A DNA stretch of 24,275 nt from Brevundimonas sp. UBA5866. GTDB taxonomy: Bacteria > Pseudomonadota > Alphaproteobacteria > Caulobacterales > Caulobacteraceae. The stretch's first letter is position 1, and each line of letters opens with the position of its first letter. Of this stretch, positions 11,896-18,051 are shown one piece after another. Below the pieces are notes generated by a model. It was not told the DNA's origin and did not search any database. It worked only from the letters and a program-made list of their open reading frames with translations. The DNA is taken from contig NZ_DJFS01000007.1 in the NCBI RefSeq assembly GCF_002432125.1, forward strand, positions 1-24,275. The letters are read 5' to 3'. Both the position numbers and the translations under genes were made by a program.

Positions 11896-11909
11896 TTGAG
11901 CTTTGTTGA

Positions 11910-12057
11910 GTCGCCCTAGCGTTCGCCGCTCGGCGGCTCACTGCTTGAGGGCTTGTTAAGTGGCCCTACGTTCGCGCCGCGGGCGTTCACGTCTTGAGGG
12001 CATGATGAGTGCCTTACGTTCGCGCCGCGGAGGATCACGGCTTGAGGGCGCGGGGGC
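11910..12057. repeat. three degenerate ~50-bp tandem repeats downstream of carB
   Basis: Three units start at 11910, 11960 and 12009. Each runs roughly GCCCTACGTTCGCGCCGCGG, then a TCAC segment, then CTTGAGGGC. Units 2 and 3 are most alike. Each unit starts with GCCCT (degenerate in the third) and ends with AGGGC, so single units may fold. A partial copy (TTGAGCTTTGTTGAG) precedes the first. The 338 bases between carB and the MarR gene contain no convincing gene; short open frames across this stretch are only by-products of the repeats. Confidence 0.8.
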
Positions 12058-12073
12058 ACCTCCCTCTCCCGTC

Positions 12074-12096
12074 ATCCTCCGGCTTGACCGGAGGAT
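12074..12096. repeat. REP-like palindrome
   Basis: ATCCTCCGG (12074-12082) and CCGGAGGAT (12088-12096) form a perfect 9-bp hairpin with loop CTTGA, set in the context GTCATCCTCCGGCTTGACCG. I recognise this as a type of dispersed intergenic palindrome common in alphaproteobacterial chromosomes; only one copy is in this window. Confidence 0.7.
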
Positions 12097-12233
12097 CCAG
12101 AAACGCCGCGCACAACGCCTCACCCGTGATCGAGGAATGGCACAGCCGGATCGTCCTTCGACAAATGCCGATCAACCGCCCTTAAGGCTGGCTTACGGCC
12201 ATCACACCGCACCCGCCGGGCTACAGCTGAACC

Positions 12234-12683
12234 TCAGCCCTCGACCAGCTCCGCCTGCAGGGTCTTCAGCTTGCGGTTCAGGTCCTGCAGCTCTTCGGCA
12301 GACAGCCCCGTCGCCTCCAGCACCTGTTGCGGAATACAGGCATGGGCCGCGATGACCACATCCTGCCCTTGCGCCGTCAGGGCCACGCGCACCACGCGCT
12401 CGTCGGCCTTGTCGCGTTGGCGTGACACCAGCCCCGCCGCCTCCAGCCTTTTGACCAGCGGGGTCAGCGTATTCGTCTCCAGCTGCAACCGCTCGCCCAG
12501 TTCGCCCACCTTCACCCCGCCCTTTTCCTTCAAGGCGGTCAGCACAAGGTACTGCGGATAGGTCAGGTTGAACGGCTCGAGCAGCGGCTTGTACAGCCGC
12601 GTCATCGCCAGACCGGCCCCGTACAGCGAAAAGCACAGGAAATCTTCAAGGGCTGGCGTTCGGGAATTCAATGACTTGCTCAT
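12234..12683 (-). CDS. MarR-family regulator, OhrR-type
   Basis: A 149-residue winged-helix dimer. The segment LCFSLYGAGLAMTRLYKPLL followed by LTYPQYLVL matches OhrR proteins, which sense organic hydroperoxides through an N-terminal cysteine; that residue is present as Cys17. A recognition-helix region (NTLTPLVKRLEAAGLV) and wing (RDKADERVVRVALT) follow. The start at 12683 (MSKSL) was chosen by family length. No ribosome binding site precedes it, and the likely promoter would place transcription initiation at or next to the ATG, so the mRNA may be leaderless. It is divergent from an exported alpha/beta hydrolase rather than from ohr. Three matching palindromes in the shared intergenic region suggest that it represses both genes. 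The actual inducer is unknown. Confidence 0.9.
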   Translation of the reverse strand: MSKSLNSRTPALEDFLCFSLYGAGLAMTRLYKPLLEPFNLTYPQYLVLTALKEKGGVKVGELGERLQLETNTLTPLVKRLEAAGLVSRQRDKADERVVRVALTAQGQDVVIAAHACIPQQVLEATGLSAEELQDLNRKLKTLQAELVEG

Positions 12684-12689
12684 AGGCAA

Positions 12690-12718
12690 AATATAAATCG
12701 CGCGCGATTTGATCGCAA
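12690..12718 (-). promoter_or_regulatory. promoter of the MarR-family gene
   Basis: On the minus strand TTGCGA (12713-12718) and TATATT (12690-12695) are separated by 17 bases. The expected transcription start, about 7 bases beyond the -10, falls at 12682-12684, on the first base of the start codon. Palindrome 12695-12710 fills the spacer, as expected for autorepression. Confidence 0.55.
12695..12710. promoter_or_regulatory. operator 1, 16-bp perfect palindrome
   Basis: AAATCGCGCGCGATTT is a perfect 16-bp palindrome with core ATCG-N4-CGAT. It lies between the -35 and -10 elements of the MarR-family gene and is the best-conserved of the three sites. Confidence 0.75.
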
Positions 12719-12721
12719 GTG

Positions 12722-12781
12722 TTGACAACCTCGTCGTCATCATCCTTTTTATATCGCACACGATCTAATCGTGATCGATAT
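12722..12781 (+). promoter_or_regulatory. promoter and operators 2 and 3 of the exported hydrolase gene
   Basis: TTGACA at 12722-12727 is a consensus -35, with a T/A-rich -10 region around 12747-12755. Two more ATCG-N4-CGAT palindromes overlap or follow it: 12753-12764 (spacer CACA) and 12768-12779 (spacer TGAT), 15 bp centre to centre. Over 16 bases they match operator 1 at 12 and 11 positions. Their location at and just after the -10 fits repression of the hydrolase gene. Confidence 0.65.
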
Positions 12782-12797
12782 TAACCAGGAGGTTCAC

Positions 12798-13814
12798 ATG
12801 TCCCGCTCAAAGGCCCTTACCGCCGCTGCCGCTTCTGCCGCCGCCCTGATCGCCACCTCGGCTGTGGCCCGCGACCCGCAACTGCAACCGCAGGCCGCCG
12901 CCTTCGCCCGCGCCGCCGACAGCGGCACGCCGCTCTACACCCTGTCCTATGAAGACGCGCGCAATGTGCTGGCGACGGTCCAGAAGGACCGCCTGCCCTT
13001 CCCGCCTGTCACCATCGAGGATGCCGTCTGGAACGTCGGCCCCACCGGCAGTGTGCGCATCCGCATCGTCCGTCCCGAAGGGGCCACCGGTGCCCTGCCG
13101 GTCATCGTCTATACCCACGGCGGTGGCTGGGTGATGGGCGACCGCAACACCCACGATCACCTGATCCGCCAACTGACGTCTCAGGCACAGGCCGCCGTCG
13201 TCTTCGTCGAATACGACAACGCGCCGGAAGTCCGCTATCCGGTCAACAATGAACAGGCCTATGCCGCGCTGGAATATCTGGCTGCCAACGCCGCCCGCCT
13301 GAACTTTGATTCCAACCGCGTCGCCGTGGCCGGTGACAGCGCGGGCGGCAATATGGCCATCGCCCTGCCCCTGATGTCCAAGGAGCGTCGCGGCCCCAAG
13401 ATCATCCATCAGGTCCTGTTCTATCCGGTTACCGATGATGTATCGGACAACGCCTCCTATACGGCCTTCCAGAATGGCCCCTTCCTGACCCGCAAGGCGA
13501 TGGACTACTTCCTCGAGGCAAACTATCCAGCCAATAGCCGCAATGATGTTCTGGCCTTCCCGCTCAAAGCTTCGGTAGACCAGCTTCGCGGACTGCCCCC
13601 GGCTACGGTCATCGTGGCGGAAAACGATCTGCTGCGTGATGAAGGCGAAGCCTATGGCCGCAAGCTCATCGAAGCGGACGTTTCAGTCTCTTCCACCCGC
13701 TACAACGGCACCATCCATGACTTTGTGATGCTGAACGCCCTGGCTGAAAGTCACGCGGCCCGCTCTGCGATTGCCCAGGCCGCCACCGAACTGCGCGCCG
13801 CATTCGCCAGATAA
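12798..13814 (+). CDS. exported alpha/beta hydrolase (HSL-type esterase/lipase)
   Basis: A 338-residue hydrolase with an N-terminal signal peptide (MSRSKALTAAAASAAALIAT, probably cut after AVA), so it acts in the periplasm or outside. The oxyanion-hole motif HGGGW starts at His107. GDSAGGN carries the nucleophile Ser181, ENDLLRDEGEAYG supplies Asp277, and TIHDF supplies His307. This is the hormone-sensitive-lipase-like family, which acts on esters of short to medium acids; the true substrate is unknown. The start at 12798 has a perfect AGGAGG 5 bases upstream; an ATG at 12771 is rejected because it spoils the signal peptide. The gene is divergent from an OhrR-type regulator and preceded by two of its probable operators, so it is probably induced by the regulator's signal. 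A strong terminator follows. Confidence 0.92.
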   Translation: MSRSKALTAAAASAAALIATSAVARDPQLQPQAAAFARAADSGTPLYTLSYEDARNVLATVQKDRLPFPPVTIEDAVWNVGPTGSVRIRIVRPEGATGALPVIVYTHGGGWVMGDRNTHDHLIRQLTSQAQAAVVFVEYDNAPEVRYPVNNEQAYAALEYLAANAARLNFDSNRVAVAGDSAGGNMAIALPLMSKERRGPKIIHQVLFYPVTDDVSDNASYTAFQNGPFLTRKAMDYFLEANYPANSRNDVLAFPLKASVDQLRGLPPATVIVAENDLLRDEGEAYGRKLIEADVSVSSTRYNGTIHDFVMLNALAESHAARSAIAQAATELRAAFAR

Positions 13815-13830
13815 CCCTGCCGCTGCACAA

Positions 13831-13864
13831 AAAAGCCCCCGACGATCCTTCGTCGGGGGCTTTT
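13831..13864. terminator. bidirectional terminator between hydrolase and lipoprotein genes
   Basis: A perfect 15-bp stem (AAAAGCCCCCGACGA at 13831-13845, its complement at 13850-13864) with loop TCCT. T-runs on both strands let it serve the two convergent genes. Confidence 0.94.
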
Positions 13865-13909
13865 GCATACATTCCATCCGTACCGGGCATTCAGCCCCTC
13901 GGCACAGGT

Positions 13910-14341
13910 CTATTCGGAAGTTTCCACGATGTCGGCTTCGGCGAACTCGCCCCTGACCGCAATCAGATCCAGACGGCCGCCTGCCTTGGCCTGACGGCTG
14001 ATAACCGTGCGGTCCCCTTCAAAACTGAAGACAGCCCGATCGCCGTCCCACGACACCTGGGCCTGCGGTCCATCGCCCGCCTCGGGCAACGAAACCCACA
14101 CACTGGCCAGCGCCTTGTCGTCCACATCACCGCATCCACGCCCCTTGGCATCGAACACGGCACCGGTCACCAACAGCACCTTGGCATCACCCGGCATGGA
14201 GCAGGTCATCAGCACCGCCTCACGCGCCCCGTCCGGCGAGGCCAACCGAGTGTGCACCTGCTCGCCACCACCGCGCGCGCAACCGGCCAAAGCCAGTGCC
14301 GATAGTGAAAGAGCAAGACCCGTCAGTACTGGTTTGGCCAT
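13910..14341 (-). CDS. small predicted lipoprotein of unknown function
   Basis: A 143-residue protein with a lipoprotein signal peptide. The hydrophobic stretch VLTGLALSLSALALAG is followed directly by the lipobox cysteine Cys21 (LAGC). The mature part is about 120 residues, mostly beta-strand-like, with two further cysteines (MTCSM and RGCGD) that could pair in the periplasm. No family is recognised. The start at 14341 has GGAGAA about 8 bases upstream. The gene converges with the exported hydrolase and uses the shared terminator. Residue +2 after the cysteine is Arg rather than Asp, so outer-membrane sorting is more likely than inner-membrane retention, by the enterobacterial rule. Confidence 0.8.
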   Translation of the reverse strand: MAKPVLTGLALSLSALALAGCARGGGEQVHTRLASPDGAREAVLMTCSMPGDAKVLLVTGAVFDAKGRGCGDVDDKALASVWVSLPEAGDGPQAQVSWDGDRAVFSFEGDRTVISRQAKAGGRLDLIAVRGEFAEADIVETSE

Positions 14342-14443
14342 ATCAGCTTCTCCGCGCCCAAAGCTCAGGCCCCGTCAACAATAATGCGCTGAACGACCCA
14401 TCACCCGATTGATCGAATTGGATAACTGTTTAGCGGAGCGACC

Positions 14444-14731
14444 TCAACACGTCACCTTGCCGGCGCCCTCACTGGCGCCCTCATTGTTTCCCTCTGCCAG
14501 TCGCATCGTTTCCTCTTCGCTGGCCACCTTGGATTTGGGTCGCCCCATCGTCCAGTTGGATGCCATTCGCACCTTGGGATTGGGCGCACACCAGATTTCG
14601 CCCGTCTCGGTGATGGCGGTGACCCAGATGAGATTGTGCTCCTGCCCGTAGTCGATCACGGCCAGCGCAAAACCCGGGCCCTTGCCGATCACGTATACAG
14701 GTATAGTGGGGTTCAGTTGGGTGAATGACAT
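14444..14731 (-). CDS. unknown 95-residue protein
   Basis: A small soluble protein preceded by a perfect AGGAGG 5 bases before its ATG, which makes it very probably a real gene. The first ~65 residues are compact and strand-rich (IPVYVIGKGPGFALAVIDYG, then IWVTAITETGEIWCAPNPKV and NWTMGRPKS). The remaining 30 are charged and flexible (EEETMRLAEGNNEGASEG) and end in VTC, with a C-terminal cysteine. The layout suggests a small beta-barrel or SH3-like fold. I do not recognise a named family. It is divergent from the DUF1294 gene across about 120 bases and lies 100 bases upstream of the lipoprotein gene on the same strand. Confidence 0.75.
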   Translation of the reverse strand: MSFTQLNPTIPVYVIGKGPGFALAVIDYGQEHNLIWVTAITETGEIWCAPNPKVRMASNWTMGRPKSKVASEEETMRLAEGNNEGASEGAGKVTC

Positions 14732-14781
14732 GTTGCCTCCTGCCGCCGTAAACGTTGCCTGGAGACCTACAGTTGCGTCAG

Positions 14782-14811
14782 TTGATGACCGGCGTTAGGT
14801 GACGTTATAGT
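14782..14811 (+). promoter_or_regulatory. promoter of the DUF1294 gene
   Basis: TTGATG (14782-14787) and TATAGT (14806-14811) are 18 bases apart, a good sigma-70-type pair. Transcription would start near 14818, just upstream of the two possible start codons at 14826 and 14853. Confidence 0.5.
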
Positions 14812-14852
14812 CAAGCCTGCGTCGCATGCCTTCCTCTACAAGTCCGGCCGAC

Positions 14853-15125
14853 ATGTCCCTGATCCTCTTCCTATCGCTCTGCCTCGCCGCCAATCTCTGG
14901 GCCTTCATGGCGATGGGCTTCGACAAGGTTGCGGCGGTCCGGAACCAGCGCCGCATCAGCGAAAGCAGCCTGCTGGGTCTGACCTTGATCGGGGGTGTCG
15001 GCACCATCGCCGCCAGCAGTCTTTTCAAGCACAAGACCCGCAAGCAACCGTTCCGCCGCTATGCCGAGGTGATCGCCGGCCTGCATGTATTTCTGGTCGT
15101 CTTTTTCTTCACTTTGCTGCTGTAA
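14853..15125 (+). CDS. DUF1294-family small membrane protein
   Basis: A 90-residue inner-membrane protein with the DUF1294 pattern: a first helix running into NLWAFMAMGFDKVAA, a basic cytoplasmic stretch RNQRRISESSLL, a second helix LGLTLIGGVGTIAA, the characteristic HKTRKQPFR, and a third helix AGLHVFLVVFFFTLLL at the C-terminus. The function of this family is unknown. The start at 14853 is used because the protein then begins at the first helix; an in-frame ATG at 14826 would add 9 residues and neither has a clear ribosome binding site. With a transcription start near 14818 the upstream ATG would have only an 8-base leader. Confidence 0.82.
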   Translation: MSLILFLSLCLAANLWAFMAMGFDKVAAVRNQRRISESSLLGLTLIGGVGTIAASSLFKHKTRKQPFRRYAEVIAGLHVFLVVFFFTLLL

Positions 15126-15166
15126 TCTTAAGTCGCATATTGCACCTTGCCGAACGCCGGTGCCGC

Positions 15167-15172
15167 TATAGT
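15167..15172 (+). promoter_or_regulatory. -10 element upstream of the M20 hydrolase gene
   Basis: TATAGT repeats the -10 seen before the DUF1294 gene. No -35 stands at ideal spacing; CTTGCC is 15 bases upstream. A start near 15179 would give a leader of about 30 bases made almost entirely of the hairpin 15176-15203. Confidence 0.35.
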
Positions 15173-15175
15173 CTG

Positions 15176-15203
15176 CCTTCCCGAAGTCTTTCATTCGGGA
15201 GGG
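15176..15203 (+). promoter_or_regulatory. hairpin covering the Shine-Dalgarno of the M20 hydrolase
   Basis: CCTTCCCGAA (15176-15185) pairs with TTCGGGAGGG (15194-15203), 10 base pairs with one G-U, around an 8-base loop. The right arm contains the Shine-Dalgarno GGGAGGGG (15197-15204) located 3 bases before the ATG at 15208, so folding would hide the ribosome binding site. Confidence 0.55.
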
Positions 15204-15207
15204 GTCC

Positions 15208-16548
15208 ATGAAAATCCACAAGCTTCTGCTCGCCGGTGCATGCGCGGCAGGTCTGGCCATTGCCGCCACACCGTCATACGCCACCGACACGGCTCTGGGC
15301 GCAGCGGTCCGCGCCGATTACCGGGCCAATCTGGGCCAGCTGTTCGACCACTTCCACCGCAATCCCGAACTGTCCGGCCTAGAGGTCCAGACCGCCGCCC
15401 GCATGGCGAGCGAGCTTCGCAGCCTCGGCTATAAGGTGACCGAAAATGTCGGCGGCACCGGCGTTGTTGCCGTTCTGGAAAACGGCCCCGGCACCACAGT
15501 GCTGATCCGGGCCGACATGGACGGCCTGCCCGTAGAAGAGCGTTCGGGGGCCCCCAACCCGTCGCGCGCCCGACAGGTCGATCGCGACGGTGTCGAGAAA
15601 TACGTCATGCATGCCTGCGGCCATGATGTTCACATCACCTCCCTCGTCGGCACAGCCCGCCAGATGGCCGCCCGCAAGGATAAATGGTCCGGCACCCTGG
15701 TCCTGATCGCCCAGCCCGCCGAAGAACGTGTGGAGGGGGCCCGGGCCATGATCGCCGACGGCCTGTACACCCGCTTTCCCAAGCCCGAATACGCCATCGG
15801 CTTCCATGTGGCCTCCGGCCTGCCGCGCGGTACGGTCTGGGTGCCGCCCTCGATCGCCTATTCCAGCGCCGACAGCGTGGACATCAAGGTCCACGGCATC
15901 GGGGGCCACGGTGCCAGCCCTCACACCACGGTCGATCCGGTGACCATCGCCTCCTACATCGTCACCAACCTGCAGACCCTGCGTAGCCGCGAGGTTGACC
16001 CGCTACAGGGGGCCGTCGTCACGGTCGGCTCGATCCACGGCGGCACCAAACACAACATCGTTCCGGAATATGTGGACCTGCAGCTGACGGTCCGCTCGGA
16101 TTCCTATGCGGTGCGCGACACTCTGTTGGACGGTATCGAACGCATCGCCCAGAATACGGCGCGGGCCCTGAACGCCCCCGAGGACCGCCTGCCGACCGTC
16201 GTCCGCTCCACGACGGAATCCACCCCGCCCACCATCAACCACACCGACACCGCCCAGCGCATCCGCGCCGCCATCACCCGTCAACTGGGCGAAGAGCGCG
16301 TTATCGACATCACCCGTCAGGGCATGGGTGCCGAGGACTTCGCCTTTTACGGTGCACCCGAACACGGGGTCAAAGCGGTGATCTTTGCCGTCGGCGGCCT
16401 GCCCGAAGACCTGAAAGACACCCCGCCGCCCCACCATTCGCCGCTGTTCCGGATCGATCCCGAAGCCTCGGTGATCGCGGGTGTCGAGGCCACGGTCGCC
16501 GCCGCGGAAGACCTGTTCAACACCGCATCCGCAGCAACCGCCAACTGA
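15208..16548 (+). CDS. exported M20-family amidohydrolase (M20D, HipO/AbgB-like)
   Basis: A 446-residue zinc hydrolase that cleaves an N-acyl or peptide amide bond, probably in the periplasm. A signal peptide (KLLLAGACAAGLAIAATPSYA) precedes the catalytic domain. Candidate metal ligands are Cys137 and His139 in HACGHDVH, Glu173 in PAEE (Glu172 being the likely general base), His200 in GFHV, and a His in HHSPLF (409-410). The Cys-containing HACGHD motif is typical of the M20D aminoacylase/carboxypeptidase group. The central dimerisation domain contains GIGGHGASPHTTVDP. Length is normal for an exported member. The start is fixed by GGGAGGGG immediately upstream and the signal peptide. Substrate is unknown; hippurate-like N-acyl amino acids are a family-based possibility. 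Confidence 0.93.
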   Translation: MKIHKLLLAGACAAGLAIAATPSYATDTALGAAVRADYRANLGQLFDHFHRNPELSGLEVQTAARMASELRSLGYKVTENVGGTGVVAVLENGPGTTVLIRADMDGLPVEERSGAPNPSRARQVDRDGVEKYVMHACGHDVHITSLVGTARQMAARKDKWSGTLVLIAQPAEERVEGARAMIADGLYTRFPKPEYAIGFHVASGLPRGTVWVPPSIAYSSADSVDIKVHGIGGHGASPHTTVDPVTIASYIVTNLQTLRSREVDPLQGAVVTVGSIHGGTKHNIVPEYVDLQLTVRSDSYAVRDTLLDGIERIAQNTARALNAPEDRLPTVVRSTTESTPPTINHTDTAQRIRAAITRQLGEERVIDITRQGMGAEDFAFYGAPEHGVKAVIFAVGGLPEDLKDTPPPHHSPLFRIDPEASVIAGVEATVAAAEDLFNTASAATAN

Positions 16549-16630
16549 GGCCAAGGGTCACGGCGCCTTGATGAACCTTAGTCCGCCTCGCGCCGTTACC
16601 TCTTCGAATGGTACTTCGAAAGGAAGCCCG

Positions 16631-16843
16631 ATGTTGATGCGTTTGTTGCCCCTGATCGGCGGTCTGGTTCTATCGCGCGGCACCCGCCGTATCGCTGGAA
16701 AGAATGCCGGCAAACTCGCCCTTGCTCTGGGCGCATGGGAGCTCTGGAAAAACTACAAACGTTCCAAGCCCCCCGTTTCATCCAATCCGGCCAGCGGATC
16801 GTATGGGGCCTACCCGCCCCGTCGCGGACGCAAAGGTCTCTAA
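16631..16843 (+). CDS. small 70-residue protein with a hydrophobic N-terminus
   Basis: A short open frame beginning MLMRLLPLIGGLVLSRGTRR, with AAAGGAAG about 6 bases before its ATG. The first ~17 residues are hydrophobic, a second mildly hydrophobic helix (GKLALALGAWELWKNY) follows, and the tail is basic and glycine/proline-rich (YPPRRGRKGL). It may be a membrane-associated peptide; no family is recognised. It stands 82 bases after the M20 hydrolase and 19 bases before the GST-like gene, probably in one operon with the latter. Twin CTTCGAA motifs (16602-16608, 16614-16620) lie just upstream of its ribosome binding site. Confidence 0.6.
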   Translation: MLMRLLPLIGGLVLSRGTRRIAGKNAGKLALALGAWELWKNYKRSKPPVSSNPASGSYGAYPPRRGRKGL

Positions 16844-16862
16844 GCCTTCAAAGGAACCGCCC

Positions 16863-17531
16863 ATGCTCCTCGTCCACCACCTCGCCGACAGCCGTTCACA
16901 ACGTCTGCTATGGCTGCTTGAGGAGCTGGGCCTGTCCTACGAGGTCAAACGCTACGAGCGCGATCCGGCCACCATGCTGGCCCCGCCCGCGCTCAAGGCC
17001 CTGCACCCGCTGGGCAAGGCCCCCCTGCTCGAGGATGACGGCGTCATCCTCGCCGAGACGGGCGCAATCTTCGAATATGTACTGGACACCTATGACACGG
17101 GTGGACATCTGCGCCCGCCGCCCGGTTTCCCCGCACGTCGGGACTTCACCTTCTGGCTCCACTATGCCGAAGGCTCGGCCATGCCGCCGCTGCTTCTCAA
17201 ACTGGTCTTTTCACAACTGCCGAAGCGCGCGCCCGCCTTGGTCAAGCCGATCGTCAGCGGCATCTCCCGCAAGGCGTATGCGGGATTTATCGACCCGCAA
17301 CTCAAAACCCATTTCGATTTTATCGAAAACGCCCTCACCAAGGGCGGCTGGTTCGTCGGCGAGACATTTTCGGCCGCCGACATCATGATGAGTTTCGCGC
17401 TGGAGGCGGCGTCCACGCGTGGCCTGGACATGTCGAAATACCCGCACATCGGCCATTATCTGAAGGCCATCCACGCCCGTCCCGCCTATCAGAAAGCCTT
17501 GGCCCGCGGCGGAGATTACGCCTACGCCTAA
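16863..17531 (+). CDS. glutathione S-transferase family protein
   Basis: A 222-residue cytoplasmic protein. The N-terminal thioredoxin-like domain begins LVHHLADSRSQRLLWLLEEL, with Ser10/Ser12 where the catalytic residue of Ser-type GSTs sits. It continues to NPLGKAPLL-type (here HPLGKAPLLEDDG) and ETGAIFEYV, the glutathione gamma-glutamyl-binding motif. The C-terminal helical domain includes FVGETFSAADIMMSF, the conserved N-capping motif of the family. It could detoxify electrophiles or reduce peroxides; the substrate is unknown. The start at 16863 has AAGGA about 7 bases upstream. Longer upstream starts overlap the preceding small gene and are rejected. Confidence 0.9.
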   Translation: MLLVHHLADSRSQRLLWLLEELGLSYEVKRYERDPATMLAPPALKALHPLGKAPLLEDDGVILAETGAIFEYVLDTYDTGGHLRPPPGFPARRDFTFWLHYAEGSAMPPLLLKLVFSQLPKRAPALVKPIVSGISRKAYAGFIDPQLKTHFDFIENALTKGGWFVGETFSAADIMMSFALEAASTRGLDMSKYPHIGHYLKAIHARPAYQKALARGGDYAYA

Positions 17532-17620
17532 GCCTCTTTCCGGCCACATGAAAACGCAGTTTCGCCACGCCTCAAACGTGGTGTCGTCACGGTTCGTCAA
17601 TCGGCGATCTATTTGAAACC

Positions 17621-17650
17621 ATGAGGGGTTTTGAACCGTTAACCCCTCAT
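17621..17650 (+). promoter_or_regulatory. 10-bp inverted repeat ending in a start codon
   Basis: ATGAGGGGTT (17621-17630) and AACCCCTCAT (17641-17650) are perfect reverse complements around a 10-base loop. The right arm ends in the first two bases of the ATG at 17649, and the left arm itself carries an ATG and GAGGGG. In RNA the start codon of the small membrane protein would be paired. Confidence 0.5.
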
Positions 17651-17894
17651 GCGCCTATCCCTTGTTCCATCCATAATCATGCTGGTTGCGGCCTTGGCAT
17701 TTATGTTTGCCTACATGGCTGGCGGCGTGAGTTTTCTGCCGACACTCTTCAATCTGATCGGTCTGTCGGCCTGTGTGTGGCTGCTTGCGGCGGCTATTTC
17801 ATCGCTGGTCAAATTCGTAGGCGCGCATATCGCATCCGAATCCAAACCGGATTGTGCCACCAAGGCGATCTCCCGGACGGAACGCCGGGTCTGA
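17649..17894 (+). CDS. small two-helix membrane protein, unknown
   Basis: An 81-residue open frame with two clear hydrophobic helices, LVPSIIMLVAALAFMFAYMA and the segment LFNLIGLSACVWLLAAAISS, followed by a basic, soluble tail. The arrangement is convincing for an inner-membrane hairpin, but there is no standard ribosome binding site: GAGGGG lies 21 bases upstream, within the left arm of an inverted repeat whose right arm contains the start codon. An alternative frame from 17621 encodes an implausible cysteine-rich peptide. The gene stands alone between the GST-like gene and greA. No family is recognised. Confidence 0.5.
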   Translation: MRLSLVPSIIMLVAALAFMFAYMAGGVSFLPTLFNLIGLSACVWLLAAAISSLVKFVGAHIASESKPDCATKAISRTERRV

Positions 17895-17929
17895 CCGGGC
17901 GTTTCTGTTCGGCTCCGGCAACGCCTATC

Positions 17930-17957
17930 TTGACATTTTAAAGGCTTCGCCTAGCTT
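17930..17957 (+). promoter_or_regulatory. promoter of greA
   Basis: A perfect -35 TTGACA (17930-17935) is followed after 16 bases by TAGCTT (17952-17957). This would give a greA leader of about 85 bases, with only weak hairpins visible in it. Confidence 0.5.
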
Positions 17958-18051
17958 CTTAGCCCCCGGTCATGCAACGCCCCGTGGCCGCAGGCGTACC
18001 GGATATTTCTCTTTCATCTGTCTTCGGGCGTAGCAAGAAACTCACGACACA

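Noticed and set aside
11910..12057. Possible CRISPR array
   Set aside because: Repeat-like units abut one another with similar degeneracy throughout; there are no unique spacers and no cas genes.
11960..12355. A 131-codon frame covering the tandem repeats
   Set aside because: Its repetition (RSRRG/RSRLEG) comes from the DNA repeats, it runs through a REP-like palindrome and into the MarR gene on the other strand.
12690..12797. Divergent ohr-ohrR locus of the classical kind
   Set aside because: The partner gene has HGGGW and GDSAGGN and a signal peptide, so it is an esterase and not the OsmC-fold peroxidase Ohr.
17621..17941. A 106-codon frame overlapping the small membrane protein gene
   Set aside because: The Cys/Arg-rich product lacks helices or motifs, whereas the overlapping frame from 17649 gives two clean membrane helices.
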